NCBI RefSeq assembly: GCF_019279795.1
Contig: NC_056726.1
Span: 1,135,381,182 to 1,135,445,181 of the forward strand
Length of the DNA: 64,000 nucleotides
DNA from: Protopterus annectens
Lineage: Eukaryota; Chordata; Ceratodontiformes; Protopteridae
Direction of reading: 5' to 3'
Positions within the stretch are counted from its first letter, which is position 1. The number at the start of each line of letters is the position of its first letter. Under the pieces are notes generated by a model that was not told the DNA's origin, searched no databases, and saw nothing but the letters and a program-made list of their open reading frames with translations. The translations under genes and the position numbers were made by a program. Shown here piece by piece: positions 46,250-58,734 of the stretch.

Positions 46250-49026
46250 TTAGTTTACTGTGCCTCTGTCTAATAGTGACATGGGAGTAATCCCTGGGAC
46301 AAACCTATGATCCCCCATCCACTTATCGAGATTCTTCTTGAAGAGATTCAGTGAGGTGCTCTGCCTCACATGAACTGGAATTCTATTCCAGAGCGAAGGG
46401 AGCCTCTGGGTTATGAACCTGCCCCTCCAGCAAGTTCTATTTATTTCTGTGCTGAGGTTCAAGTCCCTCGAGCATGTGGCTCTAAGGGATTTAGATTTAC
46501 TGAGGTGGAGCATGTCCATTAATTCTGGATTTGACATAGCTTTGTATGTCAGGCATAGATCGCCTCAAAGAAGGCGGTATGCAACTGAGTAGAGCTGGAG
46601 TTTTTAACCGGGCAGCATATGGCATCTGTTTGAGACCCTTGATCCTCTTGGTGAGATACTTTTGGTGTCTTTCTAATTGCTGCAGGTGTCGGGTAAGGTA
46701 CATCCCAAAAGGGGCATTGTATTCTATGATGGGCCTGATGAGGGATGAATAAAGGGCATGATTACCTCTCTTGATCTAGATGTGAAACCCTTCATGATGA
46801 GGTGGGCTATGTAGAAGGTCTTTCTAACCACTTTGGCAATGTGGTTTTCAAAGGAGAGATTGCTATCAACTTGGGTCCCCAGGTCCCTAATAACTTTCTC
46901 TGTACTTAATGGGTTTTCGCCTATGTGGTAATTTGTGGGCACATTGTTTTTGCCAAAGGGTATGACTATACATTTTTTGGCATTTAGCTTTAAACCATGG
47001 TGCTGGCACCAGTTATCTGTCTCTGTGAGACCTTTTTGAAAGATGTTTGTGTCAGCTGGAGAGTTGATTATGGCACCGAGTTTTCAGTCGTCTGCAAACT
47101 TGGTGAGCCATAGTCCTCCCACGTTTGCCTGTACCTCGGAAAAGTATATACCGAACAAGAGTGGTCCCAGGACAGAACCCTGTGGGATGCCACTTGTGAC
47201 CGGTTTCGAGACTGACATGGCTCCAGCAACTCTCACTCTGTGGGTTCTGTATTTGAGCCAGTTTGTGACCCATCTTGTGACATAGGGGTTTATATTTAAG
47301 CTGGATAGCTTATCTATGATGCCCGAGTGGGGTATTGTGTCAAATGCCTTTGCAAGGTCCAGATAGGCTGTGTGGACTACCTTCCCTTCATCTATGGCTT
47401 TGGTGACTGTTTCAAAGAAGTCAACCAGGTTCAAAAGGCAGGATCTGCCCTTGACAAAGCCGAACTGGGTGGGATCTAGTGTCTGTAGGCCCCCAATGTT
47501 TTTGTTTATGAGCTCCATGATGATCCTCTCCATAGCCTTGCAGACTAAGCTAGTCAGGCAATAGTTTCCAGGGTCCGTAGAAGCTCCACCTTTGTGGAGT
47601 GGGACCACTGTTGCTGTACGCCATTCTGTGGGCACATATCCTGTAGTGAGGCTGAGATTGTATAGCTGTTTTATTTGCGGGATTAGTTCCTCTTGTAGTT
47701 CATGTAGGATGCAACCTGGGATGCCATCTGGTCCCATGGAAGCAGTGTTTTTTGCTTTGGAGAGGGCAGCCTTCAGCTGAGCATCTGAGATGTTTGGGAG
47801 GCAGCCCTCTGCCGGGATAGATACTTGCTCTTTTGGGGGGGAGGGGGTGGAGAAGTTTGCACTGAACCTGTCTGCCAGGATATTGGCGATGTCTGTGGGT
47901 TCAGTGCATTTTTTGTTGTTTAGAATCAACTCAGAACAAGTCTGGGAGTTGCATCCCAGGTTTTTAACATAACTGAAAAAGGCCTTATGATTGTCGTTGG
48001 TGTCCTGTGCAATTTTTCTCTCGAAGCTGGCCTTGGAGGATTTTATGAGGGATCGTAATTTTTTGCTAGTACTGATCAGAGGTGCCTTCCCTATTAGGGA
48101 TTTTGCTCTACCATGTAGTAGCTTCCTCCTTCTGTTGTACAGTTTATTTATGGCAGGGGTCCACCAGACTGGACGCCTGCCTTTGGATGATTGGGTCTTG
48201 GTTTTGTTTGGGATAGCATGATCCATGCATTCCTGGAGATGTCCATAGAATGCATTTATATAGGATTCTGCAGTTTGGGCTGTAGTTTCCACTGGCCCTG
48301 GGGCCTTGAAGGATTCCACTTCAGTTTTGAGAAGTGAGAAGTTCGCTTTTGAGAAGTTTTTCACTGTGGTTTTCTGGGCTGGGGTGGGGTCGGGATGTGG
48401 ACATCCAGTGAAATTAATTTATGGTCTGATCTTACCAATGAGGGATATACTTCTGGTGTGGAGCATAGAGTCCCCATGTTGGTAATGATCAGGTCTAGTA
48501 TGTTGTCCCCTCTTGTGGGAGTGGTGACTAGTTGTTCCATAGCATTTGAGTTTATAATTTCCAGGAACCTTTGGGCTAAGGTGCTGGGGCTTGAGTAGTG
48601 CTCCCAGTCAATGTTTGGGTAGTTGAAGTCACCCAATATAATGGTGTTCGGAGTGATCTTCGTGTTCTCCAATGTTTTCAGGAAGGCGGAATGGGATTCA
48701 TGACTTTGAGAGGGTGGTCTGTAGGATGCTATATACTGAAAAGCATTCTTGCCCACTGTTAATTGCACATGGATGGTCTCCGATACTTCGTGCAATGCCA
48801 CTAACCTGGAGGTGTGGATATCCTTGATAAATATGGAAACTCCCCTTCCTTTTGTGGTTCGGTCCGGGTTTTGGAGCCGAAAAGCATGATACGAGGTATA
48901 GCCTGGTAGTGCTGGGGTGATCTCTGGAGCCTTGAACCAGGTTTCTGTCACTGCACAGATATCGATGTTCTCCATACTGAGGAGAGCTTGCATCTTGAGG
49001 TTAAGACTTCTGGCGTTTAGCAGCAT
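46250..49026 (-). pseudogene. CR1 ORF2: AP-like endonuclease and reverse transcriptase
   Basis: Encodes the enzyme for target-primed reverse transcription. Endonuclease (49026-48361): TETW (residues 27-30), LGDFN (131-135), SDHKLIS (200-206). A one-base frame shift near 48370 leads to the RT frame (48364-47084): GPDGIPG (residues 211-217), YLDLAKAFD (334-342), GIPQGSVLGP (392-401), FADD (423-426). The next codon, TGC (Cys) in sister copies, is TGA here, so the frame stops directly after the catalytic FADD and then continues in phase with KLGAIINS. Further frame shifts lie near 46740 and 46620. The C-terminus at 46537-46250 is the conserved SRDLNLSTEINRTCWRGRF to LLDRGTVN. Frame breaks are few, so this copy is younger than its neighbours. 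Confidence 0.92.
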
Positions 49027-49055
49027 TATCCTTAGTTTCTTGTTCCTTGTGCTGT

Positions 49056-50025
49056 CTATGGGGGTGGGTTTGACTTTTGAGCATTGCCTAAAAAAGGCAC
49101 TATGGGGGTGGCAAGAGCCTTTGCCAATATCCGAAAGCCCAGTGGTGACAGGTGCAAGCCATCCTAGCTACAACGTGGCTTGTCAAGCATGTCATCCCAG
49201 GCTGACAGACACTGGATCCCCTTTGAATGACACCAACATTTTAGCCAATTGTTAAAATCGATCATTTTGTCTTTGTACTGTGGCATCATTCTAGGTGAGG
49301 GTAAGATGTTGCTCAAGGTCAGGGTCATACCAGCCTGGGCTACATGATCAGAGAGCTCCTCTATGTCTCTTTTCATGTAGTCCAGGGAGGTACGTCTCAG
49401 GTCATTCACACCAGCATGTATAATGACTGAGTCATATTTGTATTTGCTTTGGACTGACCCAAGTGCTTGCATTATGTGTCGGATCCTAGCACCCGACAGG
49501 CAGCTCACCGTGACCTTCTCTTTATTTAGCCTGGTGAGCGGGATGTCAGTGTCTGACAATAGAGTCACCTATAACAAGAGTATCAGGTGTGTTTTTCAGC
49601 CTTAAGGGCTGTGGCTGCTTGGCACACTGACTTTGTGGGTTATGTGTTGTGTGTGTTTTGTTTTGAGGTAGCGTTTGCTTGGATGTCTGCTTTGGAGGTC
49701 TCTGTTGCTTAGGTAGATTTTTATTTAGAGCCTCTGAGTATGTTTTTGTGTATTTATGTGTTTGGTTCGCTGATGTGGTGGGACTATGTGATACTGGAAT
49801 TGCGTTGTGTGAGGTTACCTTCTCCTCCTGACTGGTTACACCAGTTTTGAGATGAGAGAGCTCAGCCTCCAGTTTGGCTAAATAGTTGCATCTCTCACAT
49901 ATATTTGAACCTGTTTGGAGGAGGAGAGGGTTGTCCGTGTACATGAGACAGTTGTAACATTGCCTCAAAATTCCCAGATTCACCAGCTGGACTGGAGAGG
50001 AAACCATTGACTGACCTTTGGACAT
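49056..50025 (-). pseudogene. CR1 ORF1: zinc-finger-like motif and SGNH esterase
   Basis: Starts at ATG 50025 (MSKGQSMVSS). Residues 23-46 hold CYNC and CERC, a CxxC-x16-CxxC metal site, followed by a short coiled-coil-like stretch (LAKLEAELSHLK). A low-complexity Thr/Gln/Lys linker leads to LVIGDSIVRH, block I of the SGNH hydrolases. After a frame shift near 49560 come IIHAGVNDLRR (block III) and FNNWLKCWC. A TAG precedes DGLHLSPLGF, block V with the catalytic Asp and His. The natural end is near 49056, 30 bases before ORF2. CR1 and some L2 elements are known to carry such an esterase in ORF1. The protein is thought to bind element RNA and lipids or membranes, which is family knowledge only. 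Confidence 0.88.
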
Positions 50026-50457
50026 GCTAGAGTAACAGGAAACTGAATTTAAGATGGACCAATAGAGGACAGGGTAATCGTAGAGAGTATAAGAGTAAGT
50101 AGTGCTTATGGTTTAATAGTGCTAACTTGTAGGATTACTTAATTGGACCAGTGAAGGGCCTTTGAATGAGAATATGATGTTTAAATTGAGAGATAGAGCA
50201 GTTCTAAGGAAAAAAGTGAAGAGCAGACTTTGTGGAGCCAGGAATAGTTTAAACCCAATTAGGTGGCGCTGCCCGTTGTTGCGCTATGCTCAAAAACGCA
50301 CAAAAAATGCGCAAAAGAGTGTTTTAAGAGAGGAAGATGAAGGAGTTTTGGAAATGACCCAAAATGGCCAATAAAACTTTGACCAGATTTTTGATGTTTT
50401 CAGGTTCAGAGGTATGAGCAGAAACCTTAGGGTCATAGCATTCAACATATGTAGCAT

Positions 50458-50555
50458 CTTGCACAATATAAAATAGCAAAGGACCAAACCATGGCAACAC
50501 AAGGCATAGACTTGTGTTGCCATGGTTTGGTCCTTCGCTATTTTTTATTGTGCAT
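50458..50555. repeat. long near-perfect palindrome
   Basis: Arms of about 45 bp around the loop GCATAGA. The inner arm AGGACCAAACCATGGCAACA (then CAAG) is matched without error by its reverse complement; the outer part (TTGCACAATA to AAATAGC) pairs with few mismatches. The words ATATGTAGCATCTTG (50447-50461) and TATATGTAGCATCTTG (50609-50624) flank the region as a direct repeat. Confidence 0.93.
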
Positions 50556-50609
50556 TGTGTTTTCTGCATGTTAGACCATTTATCCTTACTGTCCTTGCTG
50601 TTTGTCTTA

Positions 50610-52091
<1,482 letters not shown>

Positions 52092-53254
52092 TTTGGGCAC
52101 ACTGCAGGTGCTGCAAAGAGCACTACTGGCTGACATCAAATATTGAAACAATACTAATTTCATGAACTTTAATCATACTTTGACTTAGGAATGGGGTATT
52201 TTCCTGTCATGATATTAGAAACCAAAAGACTTGCAGAAATTAAAAAGATTGTAAATGTATAAGATACACCCAACACTGATTGACTACATTACAGTGACCA
52301 TGAAACAGTGGCAGACCACTTTGCAATTAAGCCATAATAAAGGACAAACTGTTATCCCAGGGATAAAAATTCAAAGGGGGATATTCTCTCTGTCACCGTT
52401 ACTATTGTGCCTTGCCCTTAATCCATTAAGCTGTTTACTCAACAGCTTAGGCCATGGCTATAATCTGGGTCCTAGAAAACAACAAAGTGTAAATACTTCT
52501 CACTGTCTCTTTGTCGATGATTTAAAACTGTATAGCTCATTAGATGAGGAACTGAAAGCACAACTGCAAGTTGTCAAAACTTTTTCAGATGATATAAGAA
52601 TGTTATTTGGTCTTGATAAATGTGCAAAAGTAACCTTTAAAGCAGGAAAACTGCAATGTCAGGAAAATATCAGTTTAGGACAAGAATGTGACATAAAGAA
52701 CTTGAGCAAGAAGGAGTGTATAAATATTTGGGAATTGATGAAGGATCAACAATAAAACATGAACAAATGTGAATAAAACTTAGTAAGGAATACTTCAGAA
52801 GACTTAAATTAATTCTGAAAACACCACTGACATCTAGGAACAAAATACAAGCTATAAACCAATTTGCTCTTCCTGTTGTTACAGTTTTGGAGTGATTGAC
52901 TGGCCCCAAAATGTGTTGGATAGATTAGACAGGAAAACAAAAAGGATGCTTCATGCTCACCAAATGATTTTTAAAAATCAGTGCATACCAGGATTATATA
53001 TTCCACATTCTGAAGGAGGGATAGGCCTCCTTGAATTTGATTATATGTATAGATCTGCAATCGTAGGACTCCAGACATATCTGCTACCTCACAAGATCCA
53101 AACGTAGGGAAAGTTTTGAAACATGAGAAGAATAAATCTAAGATGCCTTTTCTCCTTAATCTAGCAGAAACTTTTCGGAATCAAGCAAGAATGAAAATCA
53201 ATCCAGAAGTAGATAAACATCAGGCAGCAACTGAATATGCCAAAAAAGAAAAGA
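52092..53254 (+). mobile_element. second RT, R2/R4-superclade-like LINE fragment
   Basis: The frame 52255-52755 reads YKIHPTLIDYITVTMKQWQT, KIQRGIFSLSPLLLCLAL (residues 38-55), HCLFVDDLKLYSSLDEELKA (83-102, with FVDD) and MLFGLDKCAKVTFKAGK (116-132). Downstream frames give VLDRLDRKTKRMLHAHQ, GLYIPHSEGGIGLLEFDYMY (52892-53107) and LNLAETFRNQARMKI (53150). DxxKLY, FGxDKCA, DRKTRK and LYxPRxxGGxGL are hallmarks of a LINE group distinct from CR1 and L2. I place it near the R2/R4 superclade with limited certainty. It has several stops and frame shifts, and no C-terminal endonuclease was seen. It occupies the place of the L2 RT core. Confidence 0.7.
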
Positions 53255-54135
53255 AAGAATATAAGGTCCCCTATTGCTCACATCGCTGCCGCTCCTTAAA
53301 AAAACAACTGGCTAGAATTCCACAATCAACCCCTTTGGCCTCAGCTTCATCTGACTCCTTCCATTCTTCACTAACCCCTTGCCTGTCCGTCACTGAATCA
53401 TCTCATCTCCCCTTATGTCCCTAACTGGGAACTTTATAGCTCTGACCAAAACATCCTTCAAATTTCCATACCTAATAAATCCATAGGGAAAAGTCTCTAT
53501 AGCCAGACTGTTGCCTCTTCTCGGAAAAAGCTTCCTCCAGACATTAGGTCTATTCAAAAGTCTAGCAACTTCAAACTTGCTCTAAAGGAATATTTGCTTA
53601 ATTCCTGGACCTGCCCCTGTAAAGATCCAACTTGAATCACTTCTTCCTCCAGGCTAGCCTCTTCCAATGTCTCTATCCTCTTCCATTTTATACATTCCCA
53701 CCTATATTTCTCTGCAATTTTTATTACTCTTACTACTCTATATCTTACTCCAAATGCATCCTTCGTTGATCTCCCCCCTACTTCTCTGTTTTATACTATC
53801 TATCTCTAGACTCCCCTCTTTATTAATATCCTACTTCCCTATCTCTCCCTCTTGTCCTGGATTTGTCCATTCCTACCTTTGACTGTAAACTAATTTTATA
53901 CAGCAAGTATTATCTGTATCATATATTGTTTACTCTCCAAGCATGTATAAAGGAACTATTTCTCTTCTTTGTATAATATATATTCATTTTTTCACTTGTT
54001 TGTTTGCTTAATTATGTATTTCATTGTAACAAATTATTTTTGTACTTGAGCTTTTCTCCTCTGGTCTCTGCTGAAAAAGGGCCCCTGGCCCAGCCAGACT
54101 AACCTGGTTAACAAAAGGCAAATAAATAAAATGTG
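53255..54135 (+). mobile_element. L2-like LINE, C-terminus and 3' end
   Basis: Continues the L2 of 50610-52091. SLYSQTVASSRKKLPPDIRS and SSNFKLALKEYLLNSWTCPC (53495-53625) match the end of ORF2 of the L2 at 6640-8528 (FKPSLKAYLKNKW..C). The 3' UTR ends with GAGCTTTTCTCCTCTGGTCT, GCTGAAAAAGGGCC and CCTGGTTAACAAAAGGCAAA then TAAATAAAATG. Confidence 0.8.
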
Positions 54136-54894
54136 CATGCAGTCCTGAGTAGCTTAGGAAGCCGAGCAGTTCCACTTTGTCTGCTGCATGTGGTAAGGTG
54201 TTCTTTAAACTCTTTTTTATTTTATTGAGGATTTTTTTATTTGAAATATAGACATTCCTGTGTATGCTGCATGCTGGTAAGCTGTTTTTTAAATGGTTTT
54301 GTTGATTTGAAGTTGCTGCTCCATGATACATTAGCGGCCGGACTTTTTATCTTTAATTTATGTTCAGTTTACAATAAGCATGCTGGAAGCACCTTCACAG
54401 CTATGAAAACTACCTTAACATTGATATTCTTGTACTAATAGCACAATCATCGGCCCCTGTTTAAAAATCTTTCTGAAATGCTGATCAGTTGTAATGCACA
54501 TTGAAACAAATGCGCAAAGAAATGCCCATGGCATTGCATTTCTGTAGTTAAGCTGAGAGGAGGGGCACATGCTTAGGAAATAAAGAGAAGAAATAGCTGA
54601 CAGTGCTGGCAATCTTGTATTAATATGGCATGGGTTATTATTAGACTACAATATTTGTCAATATCACATTTATCTAGATATGCTCAAGAAAATGAGACAT
54701 GATTTGTTTTATATCCTTCTGTGGACCTGTAATTTGGTGGCCTTCTAAGTCACATCTGTATGGTATTTACATTTTCTGATTATACTCTAAGCTTGTCTTT
54801 GTGGCAAAGAGGAAGAGTTTAATAATTTAATTAATAATTAATAATAATTTAACCTCCAAAACACCAAGGATAAAAATCCAAGCCATTAAATAGT
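54136..54894. other. no recognisable gene
   Basis: No motif or repeat family was recognised apart from an AATAATTTAATT-rich patch near 54820-54850. Confidence 0.4.
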
Positions 54895-56351
54895 CAGGGG
54901 CGGTTCTTGGTATCGGACTGCTGGGCTGCAGCCCCCCCCCCAACTTTCTGAGAAAAAAGAAAAGAAAAAGTTAATTATTAAACGTTATACACTAATAGCA
55001 GTTCGAACTGCAAGCTAGTATGTAAAATCGAATGTGAATCTACATGGAACTCAGAGCAGCGCGCATGTGTGCTTGAGTTCTGCTTTAAAAAAAAAAAAAA
55101 CCCTATCCTTTTTTATCTCCAGACTGTTTTAAAAATAGTCCTGATTAGGAAGACCGCAGTAGTCCTTGCGGTTTTAACTTTAGGAAATAGGATGCTGACC
55201 AGACTGTGAAGTCAGCAGCCTGTCATTCAATCTGAGTACGTGATGTGGATGCTGTTTAGTTCTGTTACTCTTGCATTCTCTTCCTGTGCTTTAGTCGTGA
55301 GGGGGAGAACAAAGATGTAGAGAGATGCGCAATGAGTGACCAACAAAGTGAAAATCAGAGATCTGATCACATTAGTGTTTAAACTTTAAGGTAAGTTCTC
55401 TTTTTTTTTTTCCTGGCTGGGCCAACCAGATACTTTTTGCAGTTTTTTTTTTTCCTGGCAGGTTCAACCACGTACTTTCTGTATTTTTTTCCTGTGAGGG
55501 CCAACCAGATACTTTTTGCAGTTTTTTCCTGGCAGGGTCAACTAAATACTTTCTATATTTATTTATTTATTTCCTGGCAGGGTCGACCAGATAATTTCTG
55601 CATTTGTTTATTTCCTGACAGGGTTGCCAGATACTTGTTAAATCTTTGTGAAGTCTCCTATATAAATTTCCTTTCTGACATCCTAGACTTGTAGGCTGAC
55701 AGGGTCAACCAGACAGTAAAAGGCCGAATCTGCAGTGAACTGTGAGTTTTGGGGGCTATCTGTGATATTTTTCTAACAAAATCTTGGGATAGTCGACCAG
55801 ATTCTGTTTCTTTTTAGTGTGATATCCTGGTAGGGTTAACCAGATACTAGGAAGGCAGTGTGCTCTGGGGACTGTTGATGATTTTATGTTTTTAATATAA
55901 TACATTGACAGGGTCAACAAGATATTACTGGTCTATGTGTTTTGGGGCTTTTGATCTGGCTTGGTTAACCAGATGCTAGGGAGGCAATGTGTTTTGGAGA
56001 CTGTTGATGATTTTCTGTTTTTAATATAATGCACTGGCAGGGCCAACTAGATCCTACTGGTTTATGTGTTTTTGGGGCTTTTGATCTGGTTGGTTAACCA
56101 GATGCTAGGGAGGCAATGTGTTTTGGAGACTGTTGATGATTTTCTGTTTCTAATATAACACACTGGCATGGTCAACCAGATATTAGTGATTGAACATTTA
56201 TTTCATGTAAATTGGTAATCATGATCAGGGTTGATCTCACTGTAATATTGCTCTGCCCCTTTCTAGTTGGTCCCACCCCTTCCTAGTTGGCCCCATGCAT
56301 TTAGCTGCCTCCTGCAGCACCCCTTTGATTTGAAGTCACCAGCGACCATTA
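54895..56351 (+). mobile_element. hAT-type non-autonomous element, relative of 19473-26094
   Basis: The left end CAGGGGCGGTTCTTGGTATC and the following GGACTGCTGGGCTGCAGCCC match the right end of the 6.6-kb element. The right end CCCTTTGATTTGAAGTCACC, with TTCTAGTTGG repeats before it, matches its left end. No clear target duplication is left and the right terminus is worn. The 5' third has CpG words and a splice donor-like AAGGTAAGT near 55390. The rest is a minisatellite. There is no transposase. Confidence 0.75.
55412..56190 (+). repeat. complex minisatellite with GGTCAACCAGAT core
   Basis: The core GGCAGGGTCAACCAGATACT or a variant recurs about 14 times. In the left part it comes every 45-60 bp with T-rich spacers. 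In the right part it builds a 129-bp higher-order unit starting GGTTAACCAGAT at 55834, 55963 and 56092, each with a second, variant core inside. Confidence 0.88.
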
Positions 56352-57204
56352 ATGTTAGAGCTGACCATCTGAAAAAAAATGTGACTAGGTTGATCATCAC
56401 ATATGGCAAATCTTACTGCCATATTTCACACCTTCATTGATAATAAAATTATAAAATACCTTCCTCTTTGTTTTCCAATGGCTCTCTCTGCTTTCCATCA
56501 TGCAAATGCAGTTGGCATAATTGTGAATGTTTGAGGACTAGCTGTTAAAGTAAGATTGGAATTTGGCGCCAATTCAGGCACAGAGTTGTTGCTCGATTTC
56601 TACAGGCATGGCTAGTGACAAGTGGGGTGTTGAAGAGTCCACGTTTTTTGTGGCAATCGTCATGAAACATTACAGCAGTAGGTTGCTGTGGGGGGGGGGG
56701 TTTGCTATACTGGGTGTCAGTATAAGACTGAGGCTTAGAACAGATTAGCCAAGGCTGTCTCCAGTGCAACTGGCATTCCTCACACTGGAGAGAATTGTTA
56801 TCACCACTATAGTGACTTGAAATAGTGCAAGAAGAACCTCCTTAGCCAATAGGAGGATGAGTTTAGAACAGCTGCCACCCCTCAGTTGTGTAAGTATACT
56901 GACCCATCAGCATTAAGTTAGTAGACAGGCAAGACTATTATCCATTATACTTTCTCTGAAAGTAAAAAATAAAAAACGGGCACCTGTCACATTCTTCTTC
57001 TCTTCTTTTCTGTTTTTCAGCTGCTGAAGCCATTGCAGCAAACAGGGAGGTACACCAAGACAGGATAAACCAACTCAGAGATGTATGGGGCAAGTAGATA
57101 TCAGGTCTTACTGTAAGCCCAATAATTATTATAATTATTTGCAATATGGCAATAGTGAAATAAATAGTTGTATTTATGATATCATAGCAGTGCGACTGAT
57201 TAAT
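56352..57204. other. no recognisable gene
   Basis: No protein or RNA motif was seen. It includes a G run near 56692. Confidence 0.4.
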
Positions 57205-57990
57205 GGTACAACAGAGTAAGACCTTCCCATCATACCTGAGGAACTGGCTTGAACTTCCACTCTATCTCAACTACCTCCACTTAATTACTCCACATAAAAT
57301 AATATATAAACCAACAGCTTGTCCAGCTCTCTCCTCTATATTAACTCTGTACCATCCAAACAGACATCTTAGATCTGAAACTAAATTCTACTTAATGTCA
57401 ATAAACCTCAACTTCCAACTGGCCAGATGCTTTACTCCTTCACTACCTCCAAATTTTGGAATAACCTTCCAACCTCAATACCTTCCATCTCATACCCTGC
57501 TCTCTTTAAAAAATCCCTTAGACAACACCTCTCTATCTGCTGGTTATGCCCATGCCAAAAATAACTCTTCTTTTCTCACTACTCCCACTCTCTGGGGCTA
57601 CAGGTATGCACTCTTAGCAGGTCTGCAGCCACACCTATGATTCTTACTACGCTGCCTACACAGATTTAAATGCATGTAAATAATTATATACGATGTTACT
57701 GTTTTTCTGCCTCCCAACCAGTAATGTCAATGGCATCTATATGACCAAAAGTACATGTTAATATCATTGATGGACAACCATAAAACTGCAATGGAATTGC
57801 TAAAAAACTTTAAATAGTGCTACATTTTTGATATTTGTATTTTTGATATTTGTATTTCTGTAATGTGGATTTTATGTGGAGCTTTTCTCCACGGGCCTCC
57901 ACTGAAAATGGGCTTACCTAGGCCCAATGGACTTTCCCAGTAAACAAATGCAATAAATAAATAAATGAATAATAAATAAAGGTTTATAGA
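57205..57990 (+). mobile_element. L2-like LINE, C-terminus and 3' end
   Basis: The frame 57203-57640 reads LNYLHLITPHKIIYKPTACP, LYHPNRHLRSETKFYLMSIN and LKNPLDNTSL, the usual C-terminal order of L2-type ORF2 (HKI, P.R.LRSE, W/F..LP). The 3' UTR ends with GAGCTTTTCTCCACGGGCCT, CACTGAAAATGGGC and CCCAGTAAACAAATG plus AATAAATAAA units. 5'-truncated. Confidence 0.8.
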
Positions 57991-58234
57991 CTAGATAATT
58001 ATAAATATATATTTTCTGAAATAATATAGTCATGTGACATGCTATGGATCTAATTCTTGCTCATTTTTTTGGGAGGGGGGGTGGGATTCTAGCATTTTTA
58101 ACATTGAACTACATTATAGGAGACAAATCTCCACTTTGAACATTTATTTTTGTCCTGTGCCTTTAAGAACACCAAAGACAATTAGCTACCAGCTCTTGAT
58201 TGTGTTTCCTTTATAAACAGGAAGAGCTAACCAC

Positions 58235-58650
58235 ACTTTCATACAATCTGAAGAAGGCATCTGCCGAAAGTGCTTATCATTTGGACAATTTCATCAGCTT
58301 TTTACACTCCAGTGAAGTATATGTTTTTGTCAGCTTTACTTACAAAGCATTTATTAACTGTGCTTTAACAACTTGAAGCCTGAAGTTATGGATGTTAATT
58401 ACTAGGCTAATCATTTCAGTACTTCAGTGAAGTTTGCATTTTGTCAGCTTCACTTTGTAAGCTTTCAATAAATTGAGTTTTAACAGCCTGAAGTTTGAAG
58501 CTGTGGATGACAACTGCTTGGATATTTAACTATTTTCAGTTCATCATATTCTAGTGAAGTTTACATCCTGTCAGCCTCACTTTTTAAGTGATTAATAAAT
58601 TGTGTCTTAACAGACTGAAGCCTGAAGCTGTGGACGACACCTAAGGTCTT
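58235..58650 (+). mobile_element. Penelope-like terminal repeat with tandem units
   Basis: Starts with a hammerhead-like motif (58244-58281), followed by three tandem units beginning AGTGAAGT at 58311, 58426 and 58553 (spacing 115 and 127). The units share TTTTGTCAGC, TTAATAAA-like words, TTTAACA and GCCTGAAG. The motif and layout resemble terminal repeats of Penelope-like elements. No GIY-YIG or RT frame is attached, so the family call is tentative. Confidence 0.45.
58244..58281 (+). ncRNA. hammerhead-like motif
   Basis: CTGAAGA, hairpin AGGCATCTGCC (GGC pairs with GCC), GAAA, GTGCTT, ATC. It has the CUGANGA and GAAA core in the same order as at 41316-41351. Stem I is weak (AAT against ATC). 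Confidence 0.4.
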
Positions 58651-58734
58651 TTTTCTTTGTTCATTTGTCTACCCTTGGTGTCTTTAGTAGTGGTGAGGAG
58701 AATTTATTCCCCCTTTTTTATTTAGTCGGTCATT

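Larger units (their letters stand above)
46128..50400 (-). mobile_element. near-complete CR1-like LINE
   Basis: The most complete element in the window. On the minus strand it has a leader (about 50400-50026), ORF1 (50025-49056), ORF2 (49026-46250) and a short 3' UTR. The end carries three TTCATAGG octamers (plus-strand reading) at 46128-46155 and the closing words ATACTAGGCTATCTGCCC. The length of about 4.3 kb is that of a whole CR1. The 5' end is approximate because I had no second full-length copy to compare. ORF1 has two breaks and ORF2 about four. Confidence 0.88.
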
